From JBOFCO01 sp051646105 (lineage in GTDB: Bacteria > Pseudomonadota > Alphaproteobacteria > Rhodobacterales > Rhodobacteraceae), in contig JBOFCO010000238.1 of the NCBI GenBank assembly GCA_051646105.1, positions 1-64,000 of the forward strand: 64,000 nucleotides of DNA, given 5' to 3'. Position 1 is the first letter of the stretch; every line of letters begins with the position of its first letter. Under the pieces are notes generated by a model. It was not told the DNA's origin and searched no databases. It was given only the letters and a program-made list of their open reading frames with translations. The position numbers and the translations under genes are program-made. Shown here one piece after another: positions 33,510-42,591 of this stretch.

Positions 33510-34209
33510 TACGGCGAATCTTCTGCTTCCGCTGCTGGCGGCGGCGCAGGCACAAAAGCATATTACCGTAAACGAGGCACTGGTGCGTCTGGATGCGCTG
33601 GCGCAGCTGCGGTTGCAATCCGCGACGGTGACCGTGCCGCCCTCTGCCGCTTCTGACGGATTGTGTTGGTATCTGCCCGTGGGCGCTGTCGGTGACTGGG
33701 CCGGTCAAGCGGGCACCGTAGCCATTCGGTTTAACGGGGGGTGGGTTTTTGTTCCGCCGCAAACAGGATGGCGGGCGCTTATCGTGGACGAAGGCGCGGA
33801 TGCGATCCATGACGGCACCGGCTGGCGGCGCAACCAGCTTGCCTCCAGTCCCGCCGGCGCCGGATCGGCCATGCGCGCGGCGGAGTTCCTGCACAGCATC
33901 GGATCGGGCACAGTATCGACCACCAGTTTCTTTATCCCGTCGAACAGTATGGTCTTTGGTGTAACGGGGCGCGTGACAGAAGCGATCACCGGAACGCTTT
34001 CAGGCTGGAGCCTGGGTGTAGCGGGAGCGACCGACCGGTTCGGCAGCGGGCTCGGCCTTTTTGCGGGGGCTTTTTTGCGAGGCGTGTTGCCCACCCCTTC
34101 CACCGAATACGACCCTGTGCCGCTGCTGCTGTCGGCAGAGGGGGGTGAGTTCGCAACCGGCACAGTCCGGCTGGTTGTTCATTATCTGGAGCTGTCGTTG
34201 CCGTCATGA
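33502..34209 (+). CDS. DUF2793 protein at the end of the GTA cluster
   Basis: A protein of 235 aa. The N-terminal DUF2793 domain opens with NLLLPLLAAAQAQKHITVNE and contains GLCWYLPVGAVGDWAGQAG and FNGGWVFVPPQTGWRA. The C-terminal beta-rich part (about 110-235, SAMRAAEFLHSIGSGTVSTT) resembles a fibre or lectin domain. The same type of gene follows g15 in Rhodobacter (rcc01698). The start overlaps g15 by eight bases, so it belongs to the GTA operon. A tail-associated adhesin is possible. Confidence 0.8.
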   Translation: MSDTANLLLPLLAAAQAQKHITVNEALVRLDALAQLRLQSATVTVPPSAASDGLCWYLPVGAVGDWAGQAGTVAIRFNGGWVFVPPQTGWRALIVDEGADAIHDGTGWRRNQLASSPAGAGSAMRAAEFLHSIGSGTVSTTSFFIPSNSMVFGVTGRVTEAITGTLSGWSLGVAGATDRFGSGLGLFAGAFLRGVLPTPSTEYDPVPLLLSAEGGEFATGTVRLVVHYLELSLPS

Positions 34210-34574
34210 TGGCGATCCGCCCACCGGGTATCGGTGATCTGGTGGCCGTGGCGCGTGCCATTCTGGCCGCGCCCGAAGCGGAGAAGGAAGCGCTGCCCAT
34301 ACGAATATTCGCACAAGCCGCCGATGCGATGTGCTGGCATATTGCGTCGGGCGGCCCTCATCCCGCGTGGGGGACTGGAAGTCTTATGTCGGCCGCGATG
34401 CGCTTGCCGCTTGTTGCGGAACCGACACTGTCTGATCGTCACTACCGTCGGGCACTTGTCGCAGTGCTGCGTGCGCTTGACGAGTTGGAGTGCGACGAGG
34501 TCAGTGCCTTTTCAAGTGACGGCGTATGCCCATCTGCTATAATCCCGGCAGATGGAGGCGCAGATCATGGCTGA
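34206..34574 (+). CDS. Conserved hypothetical protein between the GTA and cysE
   Basis: A soluble, helical protein of 122 aa: RPPGIGDLVAVARAILAAPE, RIFAQAADAMCWHIASGGPH, and AEPTLSDRHYRRALVAVLRA. No known catalytic motif. It overlaps the DUF2793 gene by four bases and the cysE start by a few, so it is translated with the GTA operon. It probably matches a small Rhodobacteraceae-restricted family, but I cannot name it with certainty. Confidence 0.65.
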   Translation: MMAIRPPGIGDLVAVARAILAAPEAEKEALPIRIFAQAADAMCWHIASGGPHPAWGTGSLMSAAMRLPLVAEPTLSDRHYRRALVAVLRALDELECDEVSAFSSDGVCPSAIIPADGGADHG

Positions 34575-35376
34575 AACCCGCACAAAAATTGCAACCGTCG
34601 ATCCGGTCTGGAGCCAGATTTGCGATGAGGCTGCCGCCGCCGTATCTGCGGAACCGCTGCTGGGCGGGCTGATCCATTCCGGCGTGTTGCATCATCCGTC
34701 CCTGGAAAGGGCGCTGGCCTATCGCTTTTCGCTGAAGCTGTCCTCGAACGAGATGAGCGAGCAGATACTGCGGGAAATCGCGGATGAGGCCTATGCCGCC
34801 GATCCTGAAATCGGACAATCGGCGCGTGCTGATATTGTTGCGGTTTACGAACGCGATCCCGCGTGTCACCGTTTTTTGCAGCCGGTGCTGTTCTTCAAGG
34901 GATTTCAGGCGATGCAGGCCTATCGGATCGGTCACTGGCTGTGGCTGACCGGGCGGCGTGACATGGCGTATTTCGTGCAGATGCGGGTCAGTGAGGTGTT
35001 CGGGGTGGACATCCATCCGGGCGCGCGCGTGGGTAAAGGCATCATGATCGACCACGCCCATTCCATCGTGATCGGCGAGACGGCGGTGGTGGGCGACAAT
35101 GTTTCGATGCTGCACTCGGTGACGCTGGGCGGTACCGGCAAGGAAGACGGCGACCGGCATCCGAAGATCGGCAATGGTGTGTTGATCGGCGCGGGCGCAA
35201 AGGTGCTGGGCAATATCACCATCGGCCACTGCACGCGGATCGCGGCCGGATCGGTGGTCTTGCAGGATGTACCTGCCTGCAAGACCGTAGCAGGGGTTCC
35301 GGCCCGTGTGGTGGGTGAAGCAGGATGTTCGCAACCGGCCGTCACCATGGATCACGTGGTCACCGGCGATCTTTGA
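34567..35376 (+). CDS. cysE: Serine O-acetyltransferase
   Basis: A protein of 269 aa. Helical N-domain (VWSQICDEAAAAVSAEPLLG) and a C-terminal left-handed beta helix of hexapeptide repeats with the catalytic histidines in DHAHSIVIGETAVVGDN and LHSVTLGGTGK. It makes O-acetylserine for cysteine synthesis. ATG 34567 is chosen because GGAGG lies nine bases upstream. cysE follows the GTA cluster in many Rhodobacterales, a known linkage. A bidirectional terminator separates it from pdhC. Confidence 0.95.
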   Translation: MAETRTKIATVDPVWSQICDEAAAAVSAEPLLGGLIHSGVLHHPSLERALAYRFSLKLSSNEMSEQILREIADEAYAADPEIGQSARADIVAVYERDPACHRFLQPVLFFKGFQAMQAYRIGHWLWLTGRRDMAYFVQMRVSEVFGVDIHPGARVGKGIMIDHAHSIVIGETAVVGDNVSMLHSVTLGGTGKEDGDRHPKIGNGVLIGAGAKVLGNITIGHCTRIAAGSVVLQDVPACKTVAGVPARVVGEAGCSQPAVTMDHVVTGDL

Positions 35377-35395
35377 TCGGCGCAATCTGGCAAAA

Positions 35396-35428
35396 AAAGC
35401 CCCCGGAGCCATATGCTACGGGGGCTTT
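35396..35428. terminator. Bidirectional terminator between cysE and pdhC
   Basis: AAAGCCCCCG (35396-35405) pairs with CGGGGGCTTT (35419-35428), with A-run and T-run on both sides. It serves the GTA/cysE transcript from the left and the pdh operon from the right. Confidence 0.85.
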
Positions 35429-35447
35429 TGCGTGATTTTCTGGCGGC

Positions 35448-36743
35448 TTACGCCAGCATTGCCATCGGGTTTTCCAGATTGGCGATTATCGCTTTAAGCA
35501 GTTCTGCCCCCAGCGCGCCGTCGATCACGCGATGATCGACCGAAAGAGTCATCGACATGACCGTCGCCACGCCGATGGTGCCGTCCTTCAGCACGACGGG
35601 TTTCTTGATGCCCGCGCCGACTGCAAGGATTGCCGCATGAGGAGGGTTTATGACGGCATCGAAATTCTCGATCCCCATCATGCCGAGGTTCGAGATGGCA
35701 AAGCTGCCGCCCTGATATTCGTGGGGCGCGAGTTTGCGGGTCTTGGCGCGGGCTGCGAGGTCTTTCATTTCCGCTGACAGGGTGGAAAGCGATTTCGCCT
35801 CGGCGTCCTTTAGAACAGGGGTAAAAAGCCCGCCCTCGATTGCCACAGCGACAGCCACGTCAGACGGCTTCAGTTTCAGTACACGGTCACCTGCCCAGAC
35901 GGCATTGGCATCGGGCACTGCCTGCAAAGCCAATGCGCAGGCCTTGATGATGAAGTCGTTGATCGACAGCTTCACGCCGCGCGCTTCCACCTGCTTGTTC
36001 AGGGTTTCCCGGAACGCCATCAGCGTATCAAGCTGCACCTCGCGCCGCAGATAGAAATGCGGGATGGTCTGCTTGGCCTCGGTGAGTCGGGCAGCGATGG
36101 TTTTCCGCATCCCGTCGAGCGCCATTTCGGTATAGGCACGCCCTTCGTACATCCGCATGACCGTGGCGGCGCTTGCCGTTGGGGCGGGGGCCGCTGCCGC
36201 CGCTGCCGGGGCGGGTGCGGGGGCTGCCGCAGCGGGCCTGACAGCGCCAGCACCGGCACCCTCGACATCGGCCTTGACGATGCGGCCATGCGGGCCGCTG
36301 CCCTTCAGGCTGGCGATGTCGATGCCCTTTTCCTTGGCCAGACGGCGTGCCAGCGGCGAGGCGATGACGCGCGCGCCCGACGAGGCCGACGGGCCAGCGG
36401 CGGAGGCTGCCGCAGCCGGAGCAGAGGGTGCCGCCGCGTGTGCGGCGGGGGCAGGGGCCGCTGCCGCCGCTTTGGGCGCGGGCATTGCGGAGGCGTCCTC
36501 GCCTTCTTCCAGCAGAACCGCGATGGGTGTGTTGACCTTGACGGACGCGGTGCCCTCCGCGATCAGGATTTTCCCGACCGTGCCTTCATCCACCGCCTCG
36601 AATTCCATCGTGGCCTTGTCGGTCTCGATCTCGGCGATGATCTGGCCGGATTTGACCGCGTCACCCTCTTTCACCAGCCACTTCGCGAGTGTGCCTTCCT
36701 CCATTGTCGGGGAAAGTGCGGGCATCAGGATTTCGGTTGCCAT
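35448..36743 (-). CDS. pdhC: Pyruvate dehydrogenase E2, dihydrolipoamide acetyltransferase
   Basis: A protein of 431 aa. Lipoyl domain at residues 1-78 with lysine in [11 protein letters not shown], an Ala/Pro-rich linker, the E3/E1-binding domain ([18 protein letters not shown]), a second Ala/Pro linker, and the acetyltransferase domain ending with catalytic [14 protein letters not shown]. It transfers acetyl from E1 to CoA in the PDH core. It is last in the pdhA-pdhB-pdhC operon, 12 bases after pdhB. No E3 gene (lpd) is seen here. Confidence 0.95.
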   Translation of the reverse strand: MATEILMPALSPTMEEGTLAKWLVKEGDAVKSGQIIAEIETDKATMEFEAVDEGTVGKILIAEGTASVKVNTPIAVLLEEGEDASAMPAPKAAAAAPAPAAHAAAPSAPAAAASAAGPSASSGARVIASPLARRLAKEKGIDIASLKGSGPHGRIVKADVEGAGAGAVRPAAAAPAPAPAAAAAAPAPTASAATVMRMYEGRAYTEMALDGMRKTIAARLTEAKQTIPHFYLRREVQLDTLMAFRETLNKQVEARGVKLSINDFIIKACALALQAVPDANAVWAGDRVLKLKPSDVAVAVAIEGGLFTPVLKDAEAKSLSTLSAEMKDLAARAKTRKLAPHEYQGGSFAISNLGMMGIENFDAVINPPHAAILAVGAGIKKPVVLKDGTIGVATVMSMTLSVDHRVIDGALGAELLKAIIANLENPMAMLA

Positions 36744-36755
36744 TGTTTCCCCTCC

Positions 36756-38111
36756 TCAGCGGTAGCAGACGGATTTGACGGCCTCGATCACCTCGGCGGT
36801 GGTGATCAGCGCCAGTTTTTCCAGATTGGCGGCATAGGGCATCGGCACGTCTTTCCCTGTGCAGTTGATGACCGGCGCATCCAGATCGTCGAAGGCGTGC
36901 TGCATGATGTAGGCCGACAGGTGGTTGCCGATCGAGCAGACCGGGAAACCTTCCTCGACCGTCACACAGCGGTTGGTCTTGCGGACGGAGGCGAGAACCG
37001 TGCCGTAGTCGAGCGGGCGCAAGGTGCGCAGATCGACCACTTCCGCCGAGATACCTTCTGCCGCCAGCTTCTCCGCCGCTTCAAGCGCATAGGTCATGCC
37101 GATGCCGAAACTGACGATGGTCACATCTGTCCCTTCGCGCCAGATACGTGCTTTGCCGAAGGGGATGGCCAGATCGTCGACGGCCGGCACATCGAAACTG
37201 CGGCCATAGAGGATTTCATTTTCAAGGAAGATCACCGGATTCGGATCGCGGATTGCGGTTTTCAGCAGGCCCTTCGCATCGGCCGCCGAATAGGGCATCA
37301 CCACCTTCAGCCCCGGAATCTGCGAATACCAGGCGGCATAATCCTGGCTGTGCTGGGCGCCAACACGCGCCGCAGCGCCGTTCGGGCCACGGAACACGAT
37401 GGACGATCCCATCTGCCCGCCCGACATATACAGCGTCTTGGCGGCAGAATTGATCAGGTGGTCGATGGCCTGCATTGCGAAGTTGAAAGTCATGAATTCG
37501 ACGATAGGTTTCAGCCCGCCGAAGGAGGCCCCGACGGCTATTCCGGCAAAGCCATGTTCGGTGATCGGGGTGTCGATCACCCGCTTTGGCCCGAATTGGT
37601 CGAGCAGGCCCTGGCTGATCTTGTAGGCCCCCTGATACTCGCCGACTTCCTCGCCCATCAGAAAGACCGTCTCGTCGCGGGTCATTTCCTCGGCCATGGC
37701 GTCGCGCAGGGCTTCACGCACAGTCTGGGTTTTCATCGGGGTATCCGCAGGCCAATCGGGAGAGGCGTTGGAAACCGGGGCGGGGGCGGCAGCGGCCGAA
37801 GGTGCGGCGGCGGTGGCGGCTGGCTGCGCGACCGCCGGAGCGGCCTTCGGTGCTACATCGGCGCTTTCGCCTTCGCCGACGAGAACCATGATCGGCGTGT
37901 TCACCTTCACATTGGCCGTGCCTTCGGCGATCAGGATTTTCCCGACCGTGCCTTCATCCACAGCCTCGAATTCCATCGTGGCCTTGTCGGTTTCGATCTC
38001 GGCCAGAATCTGGCCAGACTTCACCTCGTCGCCTTCTTTGACCAGCCATTTGGCCAGAGTGCCCTCTTCCATCGTGGGTGAAAGCGCCGGCATCAATACT
38101 TCGGTTGCCAT
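36756..38111 (-). CDS. pdhB: Pyruvate dehydrogenase E1 beta subunit with N-terminal lipoyl domain
   Basis: A protein of 451 aa. The first 80 residues are a lipoyl domain nearly identical to that of pdhC ([11 protein letters not shown]). An Ala/Pro linker follows, then the transketolase-type E1 beta domain ([48 protein letters not shown]). A lipoylated E1 beta is characteristic of several alphaproteobacteria. It binds thiamine diphosphate at the alpha/beta interface and decarboxylates pyruvate. ATG 38111 is the start; an earlier in-frame ATG lacks a ribosome site. Confidence 0.94.
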   Translation of the reverse strand: MATEVLMPALSPTMEEGTLAKWLVKEGDEVKSGQILAEIETDKATMEFEAVDEGTVGKILIAEGTANVKVNTPIMVLVGEGESADVAPKAAPAVAQPAATAAAPSAAAAPAPVSNASPDWPADTPMKTQTVREALRDAMAEEMTRDETVFLMGEEVGEYQGAYKISQGLLDQFGPKRVIDTPITEHGFAGIAVGASFGGLKPIVEFMTFNFAMQAIDHLINSAAKTLYMSGGQMGSSIVFRGPNGAAARVGAQHSQDYAAWYSQIPGLKVVMPYSAADAKGLLKTAIRDPNPVIFLENEILYGRSFDVPAVDDLAIPFGKARIWREGTDVTIVSFGIGMTYALEAAEKLAAEGISAEVVDLRTLRPLDYGTVLASVRKTNRCVTVEEGFPVCSIGNHLSAYIMQHAFDDLDAPVINCTGKDVPMPYAANLEKLALITTAEVIEAVKSVCYR

Positions 38112-38125
38112 TCTCTTTCTCCCCC

Positions 38126-39115
38126 TCAGGCGTAAATATCGGTCCAAAGCTCGGAAAGTTCCGGCTCCGGGCTGTCTTTGGCGAATTCGGCGCTTTCGTT
38201 CACTATGGCCTTGATCTCCTTGTCGATGGCTTTCAGGTCATCGTCAGTCGCGTGGCCGCCCTGAAGCAGAAGTTCGCGCACATGCTCGATCGCATCGCGT
38301 TCATCGCGCATTTTCTGGACTTCGTCGCGCGTCCGATATTTCGCCGGATCAGACATCGAATGCCCGCGATAACGATAGGTCATTACTTCCAGCACATAGG
38401 GGCCGTCACCCGCACGGCAGGCTGCCACGGCACGTTCGCTTGCAGCCTTGACCGCCAGCACGTCCATGCCGTCCACTTCCTCGCCTTTGATTCCATAGGC
38501 TTCCGCGCGTTTCCACAACGACGGCGATTTTGTTGACCGCTTGACGCTCGTTCCCATGGCGTACTGGTTGTTCTCGATCACGAAGATCACAGGCAGGTTC
38601 CACAGCTCTGCCATGTTATAGGTCTCGTAGACCTGACCCTGGTTTGCCGCGCCATCACCGAAATAGGCGAATGTCACACCACCGTTGCCCAGATACTTGT
38701 CGGCAAAGGCCAGACCGGCACCAAGCGGCACCTGCGCACCGACGATGCCATGGCCGCCGTAGAAGTGCTTCTCTTTCGAGAACATGTGCATCGAGCCGCC
38801 CTTGCCCTTGGAATAGCCGCCCGAGCGTCCGGTCAGTTCCGCCATCACGCCGCGCGCATCCATACCGCAAGCCAGCATATGCCCGTGGTCGCGGTAGCTG
38901 GTGATGCGCTTGTCGCCTTCACGCGCCGCAGCCTCCAGGCCGACGACCACCGCTTCCTGCCCGATATACAGGTGGCAAAAGCCGCCAATCAGACCCATGC
39001 CGTAAAGCTGTCCGGCCTTTTCCTCGAACCGGCGGATCAGCAGCATGTCACGGTAGTATTTCAGAAGCTCGTCTTTCGAGACATTCGGTTTGTCGGCAGC
39101 TTTCTTCACGGCCAA
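38126..39115 (-). CDS. pdhA: Pyruvate dehydrogenase E1 alpha subunit (TTG start)
   Basis: A protein of 329 aa with [35 protein letters not shown] and the ThDP/Mg motif [12 protein letters not shown] through [17 protein letters not shown]. The regulatory loop is [15 protein letters not shown]. No ATG fits. TTG at 39115 is preceded by GGAGGGAGG with eight bases spacing, so it is the likely initiator; GTG at 39109 is too far from it. It is first gene of pdhABC. The upstream gap carries repeated TTGCA motifs. Confidence 0.94.
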   Translation of the reverse strand: MAVKKAADKPNVSKDELLKYYRDMLLIRRFEEKAGQLYGMGLIGGFCHLYIGQEAVVVGLEAAAREGDKRITSYRDHGHMLACGMDARGVMAELTGRSGGYSKGKGGSMHMFSKEKHFYGGHGIVGAQVPLGAGLAFADKYLGNGGVTFAYFGDGAANQGQVYETYNMAELWNLPVIFVIENNQYAMGTSVKRSTKSPSLWKRAEAYGIKGEEVDGMDVLAVKAASERAVAACRAGDGPYVLEVMTYRYRGHSMSDPAKYRTRDEVQKMRDERDAIEHVRELLLQGGHATDDDLKAIDKEIKAIVNESAEFAKDSPEPELSELWTDIYA

Positions 39116-39161
39116 GGCGCGATCCTCCCTCCGAAAAATAGTTCACCATTAAACTAATTCA

Positions 39162-39199
39162 ACAATATTGTAAATTGCAAGTGCAAATCACCTTGCATT
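39162..39199. promoter_or_regulatory. pdhA upstream control region with TTGCA repeats
   Basis: A perfect palindrome ACAATATTGT (39162-39171) adjoins TTGCA-AG-TGCAA (39175-39186) and a further TTGCAT (39193-39198). The DNA is markedly AT-rich, as expected of a promoter region. TTTGCAAA-like boxes are bound by ScfR/RamB-type acyl-CoA regulators in Rhodobacter. The exact factor here is not established. The rest of the gap to 39370 holds no gene. Confidence 0.4.
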
Positions 39200-39370
39200 T
39201 CCCTGTTCAGCTTACACGCAGAGGTGTGAGGCCATGATGCCCGGCAAAGCGATCGGTGCCGCAGAGAAACCGGGGGATCCGCGCGTGGCCTGAATAAGAT
39301 CGTCGTGCCGTTGCCATAAGGGGCAAGGAACCTGTTCGTTTTGTAGCAGGATTGCTTCGATGGGCTGATC

Positions 39371-39673
39371 CTATCGGATCACGATCTCATCGGCGCGGAC
39401 CATGCCCAGAACATCGCGGGCGCGTTCGTCCAGAAGGTCCAGGTCAAGATATTCGTCTGAAAGCCGGTGCGAAAGATTCTGCATCCGGGCAACGTCGGCC
39501 GCAAGGATATCCCGCTCTGCCCGCAGGGCATAGGCTTCCGCCTCTATCTCTACCCGGCGGAACAGGCCGTAGTCTCCTTGCACCGCAGCAAAGATGAAAT
39601 AGGCCGACAGGGTCAGCGCAAGAAGAAAATAGGCGATGCCGCCTGCTGTCAGGATCTTCGTAGAATTGCTCAT
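39371..39673 (-). CDS. ftsB: Septum formation initiator family protein (FtsB/DivIC-like)
   Basis: A protein of about 100 aa with one membrane segment (residues 7-29), then a periplasmic coiled coil (EIEAEAYALRAERDILAADV) and the end YLDLDLLDERARDVLGMVRADEIV, the standard FtsB shape. It joins FtsL and FtsQ at the division site. The second of two adjacent ATGs is chosen. Position just upstream of pdhA is typical in alphaproteobacteria, where eno is usually the other neighbour; here a class I aldolase takes that place. Confidence 0.85.
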   Translation of the reverse strand: MSNSTKILTAGGIAYFLLALTLSAYFIFAAVQGDYGLFRRVEIEAEAYALRAERDILAADVARMQNLSHRLSDEYLDLDLLDERARDVLGMVRADEIVIR

Positions 39674-39770
39674 CACTGCCTCTGGCGTTGCCTCTTCCGG
39701 GCAACATTGCTGGCAGATTTACACATCACACGCGATTTGTGAACTAGATTTCCCGTGACATGACGAAAAT

Positions 39771-39795
39771 GGCCGGGGGCATCACACCCCCGGCC
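39771..39795 (-). terminator. Terminator of the aldolase gene
   Basis: GGCCGGGGG (39771-39779), loop CATCACA, CCCCCGGCC (39787-39795), followed on the minus strand by ATTTTCG. It separates the aldolase from ftsB. Confidence 0.7.
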
Positions 39796-39829
39796 GAACC
39801 AATTCGCAGCGATGGTTTTTTGCGCGGTC

Positions 39830-40759
39830 TCAGCCGCGGCCCTTGTAGATGTCGACCAGCTTGCCCAGCATCTTCAGCGCATCCTCACGCGACCGCTGGA
39901 AGCTGTTGCGCCCGATGATCGAGCCATTGCCGCCGCCGTCGCGGATGGCACGGGCGTCGTCATAAACCGAATCCTCGCCCTTCTTCGCGCCGCCCGAAAA
40001 CACCACGATCCGACGCCCGTTGAACGACGACTGCATGCAGTGCCGAACGCGGGCCGCCTGGGTGGCGATGTCGATCTTTTGCGCCTCATAGGCCTTTTTC
40101 GCCTCGCCCAGCATCAGGTGGTCGGTCGACAGCTTGATCTTGATGATATGTGCGCCGATCAGCGCCGCGATCTGCGCGGCATAGGCGGCCACGTCGATGG
40201 CGGTTTCACCATCCTTCGTCACTGCTTCGCCACGCGGGTAGGACCAGATGACGGTAGCGATGCCCTTGGCGGCCGCTTCCTTGCGCATGGCGACGATCTC
40301 TTCGTACATATCAAGCTGTGCATCCGACCCCGGATAGATGGTAAAACCGATGGCCGCACAGCCCAGACGGAGCGCATCATCGACCGATGCCGTTACGGCC
40401 TGGTTCTTGCCGGCGGTGTCGCTCATCAGGCTGTTCGCGCTGTTGACTTTCAGGATGGTCGGGATCTGCCCCGCAAAGGTATCCGCACCCGCCTCGATCA
40501 TACCCAGCGGCGCGGCATAGGCGTTCAGCCCGGCATCAATGGCAAGCTGATAATGGTAATGCGGGTCGTAAGACGCCGGGTTCGGTCCATAGGTGCGCGC
40601 CGGACCGTGCTCAAAGCCCTGATCCACCGGAAGAATGATCATCTTGCCGGTGCCGCCCAGTTTCCCTTCCATCAGCATCCGTGCCAGATTGGCCTTCACG
40701 CCGGGGGTTTCTCCTTCGTAATAGGACAGGATTTTCTGAACGGTTTTGCTTGTGCGCAT
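39830..40759 (-). CDS. fbaB: Fructose-bisphosphate aldolase class I (DhnA/archaeal type)
   Basis: A protein of 309 aa: QKILSYYEGETPGVKANLAR, MIILPVDQGFEHGPARTYG, and AHIIKIKLSTDHL with the expected Schiff-base lysine. The end is GGNGSIIGRNSFQRSREDAL with the phosphate-binding glycines. It cleaves fructose 1,6-bisphosphate without a metal. It lies near pgk, eno and pdh, making a loose lower-glycolysis neighbourhood. A LacI-type operator lies 66 bases upstream of its start. Confidence 0.92.
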   Translation of the reverse strand: MRTSKTVQKILSYYEGETPGVKANLARMLMEGKLGGTGKMIILPVDQGFEHGPARTYGPNPASYDPHYHYQLAIDAGLNAYAAPLGMIEAGADTFAGQIPTILKVNSANSLMSDTAGKNQAVTASVDDALRLGCAAIGFTIYPGSDAQLDMYEEIVAMRKEAAAKGIATVIWSYPRGEAVTKDGETAIDVAAYAAQIAALIGAHIIKIKLSTDHLMLGEAKKAYEAQKIDIATQAARVRHCMQSSFNGRRIVVFSGGAKKGEDSVYDDARAIRDGGGNGSIIGRNSFQRSREDALKMLGKLVDIYKGRG

Positions 40760-40824
40760 GGCGGTCTCCAGCGTGGGTGTTGCGTTGCGCCCGCTCTAGG
40801 CAACCGGGACGGGCAGCGCAATCG

Positions 40825-40838
40825 TGATAGCGCTAACC
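40825..40838. promoter_or_regulatory. LacI-family type operator upstream of fbaB
   Basis: TGATAGCGCTAACC is close to a central-CG palindrome (GATAGCGCTATC at 10 of 12 core positions). Such boxes are bound by LacI-family carbon regulators. In Rhodobacter the LacI protein CceR controls glycolysis and PDH genes, so it is a candidate binder. The identity is inferred. Confidence 0.45.
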
Positions 40839-40986
40839 TTGCTCATTTCGCGGCAATTCGAAAGGATTTTGATGATTGTTTCCGGTATTCTTAACAATAT
40901 TCGCCGTTTTCAACTTTCGCGGACTGTTCCGCGACGGAATGACCGGTTGATCCCGTATCAGGTAAAACAGTGAAGGACAGAAGACC

Positions 40987-42567
40987 ATGCTGACACGTCG
41001 AAATCTGCTTCGCACGGGCCTGGCCGCCAGCCTGCTTGCCACCACCCGGATCCCGGCATTTGCGCAGACCATGCAGACACAGGAACAGTCGTTGGACTTC
41101 AACCCCGATGCTTATGAAACCCTTACGACAACCATCACCGCTGCCGGTGGCGATGTGCAGGTGACCTACCGCTTTTACAGGGCAATTCCCTATGTATCGC
41201 GGCCCGTCGATCTGGCCTATCAGTCGCTCAATATCTCGGTTCCCGTTGAAATCGGCGGTGCCGCCGTTGATGCGGCACATGCACCTATCCTGCTGGCGAA
41301 CTCGGTGGGCGGCTATATGCCGTCATCCGTAGCCGATGCGACCGGTGTCGGAGAGGCGGGGATGCGCGGCCCGACGGGGGCACCTGCTGCAACCGGTGGC
41401 TCTGAAGCGGCCAGCGGATCCAATGCCATGCTGTCGCAGGGCAAAAAGGTATCCAACGCGCAGCTTGCGCTGGCTGCGGGCTATGTCGTCGTCGAACCCG
41501 GCGCGCGTGGACGCACGCTGGTGGATGACGGCGGCGTCTATTATGGCACCGCCCCCGCCGCGATTGTGGATCTTAAAGCCGCGGTGCGCTGGTTGCGCCA
41601 CAACGCCGGCAAGCTTCCGGGCAATACCGAACGCATCATATCTTCCGGTACATCGGCAGGCGGGGCGCTGTCGGCACTGCTTGGGGCTGCTGGCGACCGG
41701 CCGGAATATCTGCCCTATCTGGCAGCGATCGGGGCTGCCGAAACCTCGGACGCGATCTTTGCCACCGGCGCATGGTGCCCGATCACCGATCTGGAACATG
41801 CCGACATGGCCTATGAATGGAACTGGGGCAGCAATCCGGGCGAACCCGGCGATCCGAACTCCACGATGGGCAACCAGATCCCGGCGGGCGGCATCGATAC
41901 GGCGCTGTCGGCGGAACTTGCCGCGGGCTTCGCGGCCTATCAGGCAAGTCTGGGGCTGGAAGGGCAGGGCGGCTTTGGCCCGCTGACTGCGGAAAACTAC
42001 GGCGATTACCTTACGCAGACCTACCTGAAACAGGAAGCGACCACCCATCTTGCCGCGCTGTCCGAAACCGACCGCACGGCCTATCTGGCTGCCAATCCGA
42101 ACATCGCCTGGGATGGCGCGCAGGCCGATTTCACTTGGGCGCAATTCCTGGCCCATGTCGGTCCGCGCAAGAAGAACGTGCCAGCTTTCGACGCGCTGGA
42201 CCTGTCATCGGGGGAAAACAACCTGTTCGGCGGCGGCAAGACTGCGGCACGGCATTTCACCGAGTTTTCCGTTCATGCCGCCAACAGTGACCCCGCGCTG
42301 AAGGTTGATGCGGATCTGGCGGACATCATTCCGATGATGAACCCGATGCCTGCGCTGTTTGATGCCAATCCCGCGCGCTCGCGCCACTGGTGGTTCCGGC
42401 TTGGCGCGAAGGATACGGATACCTCCCTGACCGTTGTCGGCAACCTTGATGCGCTGGCCCGCAAGCTGGGTGACAATGTGTCGACCCGCTACTACTGGGA
42501 CGCAGGCCATGGCGCGAACGAGGATGCCGCAGACTTCCTCTCATGGATAGCCGCAATAGGCGCGTGA
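40987..42567 (+). CDS. Secreted subtype-B tannase-like esterase (alpha/beta hydrolase)
   Basis: A protein of 526 aa with a twin-arginine-like signal (LTRRNLLRTGLAASLLATTR, cleavage near AFAQ). Nucleophile elbow SGTSAGGALS places Ser223. The C-terminal RLGAKDTDTSL offers Asp476/Asp478 and YYWDAGHGANEDA gives His508. This arrangement matches subtype-B tannases and related feruloyl esterases. A Gly/Ser/Ala-rich stretch near residues 115-140 may be a flexible lid. It probably hydrolyses aromatic esters outside the cytoplasm. It is alone between fbaB and pgk; a good promoter was not identified. Confidence 0.72.
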   Translation: MLTRRNLLRTGLAASLLATTRIPAFAQTMQTQEQSLDFNPDAYETLTTTITAAGGDVQVTYRFYRAIPYVSRPVDLAYQSLNISVPVEIGGAAVDAAHAPILLANSVGGYMPSSVADATGVGEAGMRGPTGAPAATGGSEAASGSNAMLSQGKKVSNAQLALAAGYVVVEPGARGRTLVDDGGVYYGTAPAAIVDLKAAVRWLRHNAGKLPGNTERIISSGTSAGGALSALLGAAGDRPEYLPYLAAIGAAETSDAIFATGAWCPITDLEHADMAYEWNWGSNPGEPGDPNSTMGNQIPAGGIDTALSAELAAGFAAYQASLGLEGQGGFGPLTAENYGDYLTQTYLKQEATTHLAALSETDRTAYLAANPNIAWDGAQADFTWAQFLAHVGPRKKNVPAFDALDLSSGENNLFGGGKTAARHFTEFSVHAANSDPALKVDADLADIIPMMNPMPALFDANPARSRHWWFRLGAKDTDTSLTVVGNLDALARKLGDNVSTRYYWDAGHGANEDAADFLSWIAAIGA

Positions 42568-42591
42568 CGGGAAAGCTGACGGGCTGGCGGG

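Noticed and set aside
19064..34574. Interpretation of the phage-like cluster as a prophage
   Set aside because: There is no integrase, repressor, replication, lysis or attachment site. Gene order, gene lengths and the link to cysE match RcGTA-type gene transfer agents.
36057..38081. A 674-codon plus-strand frame opposite pdhB and pdhC
   Set aside because: The minus strand encodes the PDH subunits with lipoyl and catalytic motifs. The repetition in the shadow merely mirrors the duplicated lipoyl domains.
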